Source: Spirodela intermedia
Taxonomy: Eukaryota; Streptophyta; Magnoliopsida; Alismatales; Araceae
Length of the DNA: 64,000 nucleotides
Direction of reading: 5' to 3'
Assembly: GCA_902729315.2 (NCBI GenBank)
Contig: LR746279.1
Span: 1,626,001 to 1,690,000, forward strand
Numbering within the stretch: position 1 is the first letter of the stretch; each line of letters opens with the position of its first letter. Both the position numbers and the translations under genes were made by a program. Below, in pieces: positions 58,709 through 64,000 of the stretch. The notes under the pieces are model-generated. The model did no database searches. It worked only from the letters and a program-made list of their open reading frames with translations, and was not told where the DNA came from.

Positions 58709-58747
<39 letters not shown>
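58400..58747. repeat. Long compound CT/GCTCTC microsatellite
   Basis: About 350 bases of CT repeats are broken by recurring CTCGCTCTCGCTTCC units. It encodes Ser/Leu-only and Arg/Glu-only ORFs on the two strands, which are artefacts. Confidence 0.95.
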
Positions 58748-58749
<2 letters not shown>

Positions 58750-59278
58750 CGCTGGATTTCTCCCCTTTCTTTTCCTCCACTGGTTTCCGTATTATGAGGT
58801 GATGATAGGGAACGACCATGAGAGCTTGCTCCTCGTCTCCGACCTTGAAATCTAGAATAATCGTCTTCACCGCATCTTGGGGTGTGGATCGGTTCTTTGG
58901 GCCCTATAAGATCTCCACGATGTGCATGCGGAGCATTCCCGTCGAGATCTATGATCTTGGAGACCAGTGACGCCTTCTACATAGACGACGGGATCGATCT
59001 CCAGCTTCCGATTTCTTCCATCACCAAGAAGCTTTAGGGTAGACATCCCATCTATGTTCCATCTTGGCACCCATCGGAGTAGCTCTTTGACAGCCTTTCT
59101 CTCTCTATATGGTGGGGACAAACACGAGGATGAATCAGAAGGGACTCACTGCTCCGAGGAGGGTGATCCCCCTTTCTTGTCCCATCGTTCATACGTTCTG
59201 TTTTCTATGGCAGGAACTGGCAACCGAACAAGAACTGTGAGCATGAGCCCCATCGAATAAATTCCAGATTTGCAGGCA
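58748..59278. other. Upstream region of the 59.3-kb NLR relic
   Basis: No gene is supported. About 58985-59085 resembles 61740-61830, upstream of the next NLR relic (TTTCTTCCATCACCAAG and CATCTTGGCACCCATC-type blocks), so the NLR copies were duplicated with flanking DNA. Confidence 0.5.
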
Positions 59279-61184
59279 ATGGATGATGAAACCATCAACC
59301 TGGTCCTGTATAAACTGAACGTGCTGCTCTCGCAGGAAAGCAAACTGCTAGCTGAAGTCGAGCAGCAGTTCGGAGCCCTGAAGGTGGAACTCTGGCTCAT
59401 AAAATTATTCATTCGACATTTGGACTGGAACGGAGCTCAAGTTCCAGCTCCGGTGAGGGAACTATTCCAGCTGCTGAGAGACGCGGTCTTTGAAGCTGCG
59501 GACATCATCGACGATTTATATCTCACGATTGTCCGGAAGAAACGCAACGGCATCAAAGGCTGTTAGAAACTCGCCGGAGAGACGATGGCAGTTAAGACGT
59601 CGCCGGCGAGATCACCTCACGAGTTACAGGAAAAACCTCTTACAGCCCTCTTTAAATAAGGGAGGAAAAGGGGGAAAAAGGAATAACCGTAAGCAATAAC
59701 TAGCTGGCCAAAACTGGCCAGTACAGTGCGTTATGCAGGAAATCCCGCATTGCCTAATTCCGGTATACGTCAGAGCACTTCTCGCATAACCGCACTATGC
59801 CGTTACGCGAAAAGACGTGCAAGGCTCCCCGTTCACAACAAAGGCTGCCTGGTGAGATTCCTCGTCTGTGTGGGAGAAACGTTTGCCCGTCACGAACTGG
59901 GCACCCGCATCGAAGATGCTACGAGGAGAATCCACGAAATTTATGACCAGATATTAATCCACGAATGGAGAACCAGACTTGCGGATGAATCCCCTTCTCC
60001 TCTGCGGCGCGAGGCACGTCTGAGATGCTGAACTCTGCTCCGTCCCGGGGGCTGAGCGTCGTGGGATTTGCAGAGGCCGAACGATCCATGACGGAGCAGC
60101 TGTTGAATGGGGAAGGCGAGCTCGCAGTCATATCCGTGGTGGGAATGGGAGGAACAGGGAAGACTACCATCGCAAAGAAGATATACAGAAGCGAGGCAGT
60201 CAAACATCATTTTGATTACAGAGCTTGGGTCACTGTTAGCCAGAAATTCACACCCACTGAACTTCTGCGGAGCACTCTAAGGAGCATCCTAGACTGCATC
60301 CCGGAGACGTGGATAGAGAAGCTGGCGATCAAAAACTTGACAGACATGCAGCTGGTGGAGACGCTAAGAACCTGCCTGGAGAATGCGAGGTACCTGGTGG
60401 TCATCGACAATATCTGGGAGAAAGGGACCTGGGGTCTCATAAATTCCGCCCTGCTGGGCTCCCCCGGGAGCAGGGTGATCATCACCACCCGCATAGAGGC
60501 TGTTGCCATGTATACCGAGGGAGAAAGGTACAGACTTGCCTTTCTGAGCGAGGAGGAGAGTTGGGAATTGTTCTGCGCGAAGGTGTTTCCCAGCGGCGAG
60601 GGGTGCCCCCCAGAGCTGGAGGAGGTGGGGAAGGAGATGGTGAGAAGATGCCGCGGCCTGACCCTGGCGGTCCTTGTCCTCGGCGGCCTGCTGATCGAGA
60701 GGAGAGGAGAAGATACGAGTGGGAGGTTATTTGCCAGCGTCTTACCCAGGAACTGAGCACAGAAAGGGACGAGATGATCAAGAACATAATAGCTTTAAGC
60801 TATGATGATCTGAGCGACGACCTGAAGATATGCTTCCTTTACATAGGGTTCTTCCCCGAGGACATGGAGATCGACGCCACCAAGCTGGTCCAACTGTGGG
60901 TTGCAGAAGGGTTCATCGAGCAGGCATCGGGGCTCACCTTGGAAGAAACAGCGGAGCAGCACCTCGAGAAGCTCGTAAACAGGTCCGTTCTTCAGGTGGG
61001 GTACAGAGATTCCTTGGGGCGGGTCCTCACATGCAGGATCCACGATCTTTTCCTCGATCTCGCGAGGGATGAAGGAGGGAAGAATCAGTTCCTCGACATC
61101 CACGAGGGGCAGCGCCTCCAGCAAAGCCGTCTCCACAAGCAAACCCGTCGCCGAGCAGGCCATCTCCTCCGGGAGGGATTCTAG
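59279..61184 (+). pseudogene. CC-NB-ARC NLR, most intact copy, broken by a solo LTR
   Basis: This family would act as an intracellular immune receptor. Coiled coil: ATG 59279, with the EDVID-like AADIIDDLYL near 59500. The frame is cut by a solo LTR (59561-59840). Beyond it the frame resumes and the NB-ARC is well preserved: GMGGTGKTTIAKK (60147-60185), VTVSQKF, YLVVIDNIW (kinase 2, second Asp replaced by Asn), GSRVIITTR, LFCAKVFPSG and GLTLAVLVLGG (GLPLA box with Thr for Pro). A 1-base shift near 60700 moves to the next frame, which keeps LSYDDLSDDLKICFLYIGFFPEDMEID, LWVAEGFIEQ and CRIHDLFLDLARDE (IHD for MHD). A stop at 61184 ends it before any LRR. Confidence 0.9.
59561..59840. mobile_element. 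Solo LTR with perfect 5-bp target duplication
   Basis: A 280-base segment starts TGTTAG and ends ACAACA (TG...CA) and is flanked by AAGGC on both sides (59556-59560 and 59841-59845). It contains a TTTAAATAAGG TATA-like site. Related NLR copies lack it at this point. Its TGTTAG start puts a stop in the NLR frame. Confidence 0.85.
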
Positions 61185-61194
61185 CAACGGGCAC

Positions 61195-61500
61195 TTGCCG
61201 ATGGTAAAAGTTGTTACCTTAGAGAAAGTTCAAGACCATATTTCTTTAGGAAAGCTTTGATTGAGGATATTTTCCATACCATTACTTCACAAGGAGGAGA
61301 AGAGGGTGCATATAGACTTTAACTTCGTTTATCTTTTAATCTATGAGATGCATATAGCATCTACACAACATAAAAGATATTTCACACAATTTTATAGTGG
61401 TTAGATGACCTAATATACTCTATTCTCAATTACTACATATGTTACATCCTTAGGTCCTACTAGATGTTTAGTGAAGTAGACAGTATACTACATTTAATCA
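61195..61500. repeat. Dispersed repeat, copy 2, after an NLR relic
   Basis: Matches 46900-47230 in the same orientation and in the same place relative to an NLR relic. Apart from this, 61,185-61,925 has no supported gene. Confidence 0.65.
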
Positions 61501-61925
61501 TTTTTCACTATCGTGGTTACATTAAATCCGTGCCTGTTCGTGAACCTGGTTCCGATCGGCCCGAACAGCCCATTTCCGCCAGGCCAAAACCAGCTTGGCC
61601 GCATCGTCTGAGCCTGACCGCTTCGCCAGTCTGAACCATTCCGGACCGCCGTCCCCACACCAGGCTGCCCCACCTGGTCCCCACTAGTCCACCTACTCAA
61701 TCAGATCGACCCGGTCTACGGTCAACGACTCCGCTCCAGACGTCGGGATTGATATCTGGGTTCCCCTTTCTTCCATCACCAAGTACCTCCCATCTCTACT
61801 TCATCTCGGAACCCATCATTTTCTTCTCCCATCGTTCATCCAATCTGATTTCCATGACAGCAACTGCTAACAGAGCAAGAATCTCGAGCTTGAGCCCCAT
61901 CAAATGATTTCTTGCCCTGTAGGTA

Positions 61926-62746
61926 ATGGATAATCCAATCATCAGCTTGATCCTGAAGAGACTGGACGAGGTGCTCTCCCTAGAAAATCAACCTGCTAAC
62001 TGAAGTCAAGCCGCAGGTTGAATCCCTGCAAAGAGAACTCAGGTTCATGAACACATACCTGGCAGATATTGAGAGATCTTGGCAGATTTTGGCAGAGGTA
62101 ATGGTCCCGCAGCTGAGAGAAGTGGCCTTTGAAGCTGAGGACATCATCAATGATTTCAGTCTCATGATCAACCAGAAGAAACACAGCGGCTTCAGAGGCT
62201 TCTTGGTGAGCTTCCTCATCTGTGTGGGCAAACGCTCTGCTTGTCACAAATTGGGTACCTGCATTGAAGATTCCAGGAGGAGATTCCACAAGATTTATGA
62301 CCAGATGAAGGTCTTTGAAGGAAGAATCATACCAGTAGATGAATCTGCCTACTTTGCCTATATGTGGGATTTGTGGAGGCCGAGCGATCCATTATTGAGC
62401 AGCTGTTGAATGAGGAAGGCAAGCCTACAATCATATCCATGGTGGGAATGAGAGGAATAAGGAAGACCACCATCACTAGGAAGATCTACATCAGCTATGC
62501 AGTCAAGTGTCATTTTCAGTGCAGAGTTTGGGTCACTATTAGCCATAAATTCATGCCCATTGAACTTCTAAGGAGTATCTTAGATTGTGTCCCAGGGGAA
62601 GGGATGAAGGAGTCTAGGAAATTGAAAGACATGCAGCTGGTGAAGAAGCTCAGAGCCTCCCTAGATAAGGTGAGGTAATTAGTGGTTATTGATAATATTT
62701 GGGAGAAGGGGGCCTAGGGTCTCATAAAGTTTGCTCTGTTGGCCTC
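61926..62746 (+). pseudogene. CC-NB-ARC NLR pseudogene, cut by a copia fragment
   Basis: ATG 61926 follows a CCCTGTAG acceptor-like site. The coiled coil starts MDNPIISLILKRLDEVLS, is broken by an extra A near 61985, and continues as LRFMNTYLADIE and VAFEAEDIINDFSL. A second shift near 62360 leads to GFVEAERSIIEQLLNEEG and a damaged P-loop (GMRGIRKTTITRK: two Gly positions replaced by Arg). RVWVTISHKF follows. A TAA at about 62676 precedes VVIDNIW, then GLIKFALLAS, where NLR homology ends abruptly at about 62746. Confidence 0.88.
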
Positions 62747-64000
62747 ACAATCAAGTTCATAGAAGAAGAAATAATAGATCTAACTATAGATAACAAAGAC
62801 ATAATCGTGGAAACAACCAACATTAAAAATAAAATTATACAATGTCATTTTTGTAAGAAATATAGACATATTGAAGCATATTGTTAGGACTAGGTAAAAC
62901 AACAAGAAAATATTGGAGAAGAAAGTTCTAAGCCAATGTGTAATTTTTGCAAAAAGTATATATATGTTAAAGTAAATTTCTGGGATAAAAAAATAGAACA
63001 AGTAAATATTGTTGAAGAAAATAATCAAAATAATTTATTCTTTACTTTTGCATCTTCAAGTATAAGTAAACCAAACATTAGGTGTGTTAATAGTAGTTGT
63101 AACAGTCATATGACAAGAGAAAGAGAATTATTTCAAAATATTAATACATCTATGGTATGTGATGTTAAAATTAGTGATGAAAATAGTGTGAAAATTGAAG
63201 GCATTAATGCTATTATTATTCATACAAAATTAGGTGCAAATACCTTGATTATTTTGTTCTAAAATTAGCACACAATTCTCTATCATCCTAGAGTGAAAGG
63301 GATGATCTTGTAGTTCTTGGTCTATGAAGATGTGTTGTTAAGTGTTCCATTTTCCCATTGAGGCCGAATCTAAACTTGTGTTCGAGAGATAGTTGTCCTT
63401 AGTGTGGGTCAATTGTTAGAATGTGATTATATTGTTCATTTTGAAGATGATAGATGTGTTATCAAGTAGTATGTCTCCTATGGTGATTCTTAAAGTTAGA
63501 AAAATGATGTTTCATTTTGATATTTCAAGACATTGAATTTAACATGATTAGTAAATATAATAATTCATCTTCACTTTGACAATTACAATATAGTCATTTG
63601 CATTTTAATATGTTGAAGTTAATTATATCACAAATATATAATTTTTGGCTTACCATCTATTTCAACAAATAATGAAGTGTGGTAAGGATGTGTTGATGAC
63701 AAACAACATTGATTATCATTCTAATAATAAATCTTAGAGAGCAAGATTTATCTTTGAATTATTGCATGTTGGTGTCATCTAATGAGGGCACCATCTTTGA
63801 ATGATAATTGATATTTTCTATTGATTTGATGATTTTACATGCATGAGTTGAGTATATTTTCTTTCTCAAAAATGTGATGCATTTAAGAAATTTATTTAGT
63901 TCAAAGCTTTTGCTGAAAAATCAAGTGGAACCTTTCAAATATATAGAGGGGAAGAATTTATATCTTTTGAATTTGAGTTATTTCTAAGAAACATATCATT
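62747..64000 (+). mobile_element. Copia gag-pol fragment, second copy of the 49-54 kb family
   Basis: Starting inside gag with no LTR at the junction, it has zinc knuckles CHFCKKYRHIEAYC (62842-62883) and CNFCKKYIYVKVNF, NIVEENNQNNLFFTFASSS, a protease-like NSSCNSHMTRERELF block, and IKISDENSVKIEGIN. Decayed integrase N-terminal DNA resembling 51,050-51,560 follows to the window end. It is the same family as the full element (knuckles, VNIVEEND, LFQNIDTSMVCD). The element runs beyond the window. Confidence 0.85.

Noticed and set aside
58201-58797. 198-residue Ser/Leu-rich ORF and its Arg/Glu-rich partner on the other strand
   Set aside because: It is a translation of a long CT microsatellite; no start context, domain or splice support.

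Overview
This is a stretch of flowering-plant nuclear DNA. Genes are split by many introns, upstream leaders carry AAACCCTAG and long CT/GA tracts, and nuclear-encoded organelle proteins sit beside plant-type NLR resistance-gene relics and LTR retrotransposons. The protein sequences look monocot-like to me, but that is an impression from memory and not a placement.

Region 1 (1-28,000) is gene-rich and ordinary. In order it holds FtsZ1 (plastid division, +), TFIIF alpha/RAP74 (RNA polymerase II initiation, +), an unrecognised two-exon gene for a small secreted protein (-), LIP5/VTA1 (ESCRT/multivesicular body, -) and a MAP65-1-type microtubule bundler (-). All four recognised genes have complete, in-frame exon chains that I could join by splice sites. 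The notable features here are structural: one GC-AG intron in FtsZ1 and a series of short tandem duplications (about 55 to 200 bp units) in introns and gene ends, two of which copy a 3' splice site.

Region 2 (28,000-36,300) is AT-rich with no live gene. It holds a fossil Ty3/gypsy reverse transcriptase, a 338-bp direct repeat carrying a hairpin motif, and a pair of about 1.2-1.3 kb degenerate direct repeats.

Region 3 (36,300-43,100) holds a GC-rich DUF506 gene (+) and a mitochondrial GrpE/Mge1 gene (-) whose last intron contains an 80-bp minisatellite.

Region 4 (43,100-64,000) is a graveyard. At least five or six fragments of one CC-NB-ARC-LRR family are present, all broken, including a head-to-head inverted pair. 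They are mixed with a partial duplicate of the GrpE 5' half (itself split by an old Ty1/copia element with two LTRs), an amino-acid permease pseudogene, a solo LTR with a perfect 5-bp target duplication inside an NLR, and a second copia fragment cutting another NLR. The live genes are independent housekeeping genes and do not form a pathway. The NLR/transposon block looks like a local birth-and-death cluster. The best candidates for something undescribed are the small secreted protein gene and the inverted NLR pair, which could give a hairpin transcript.
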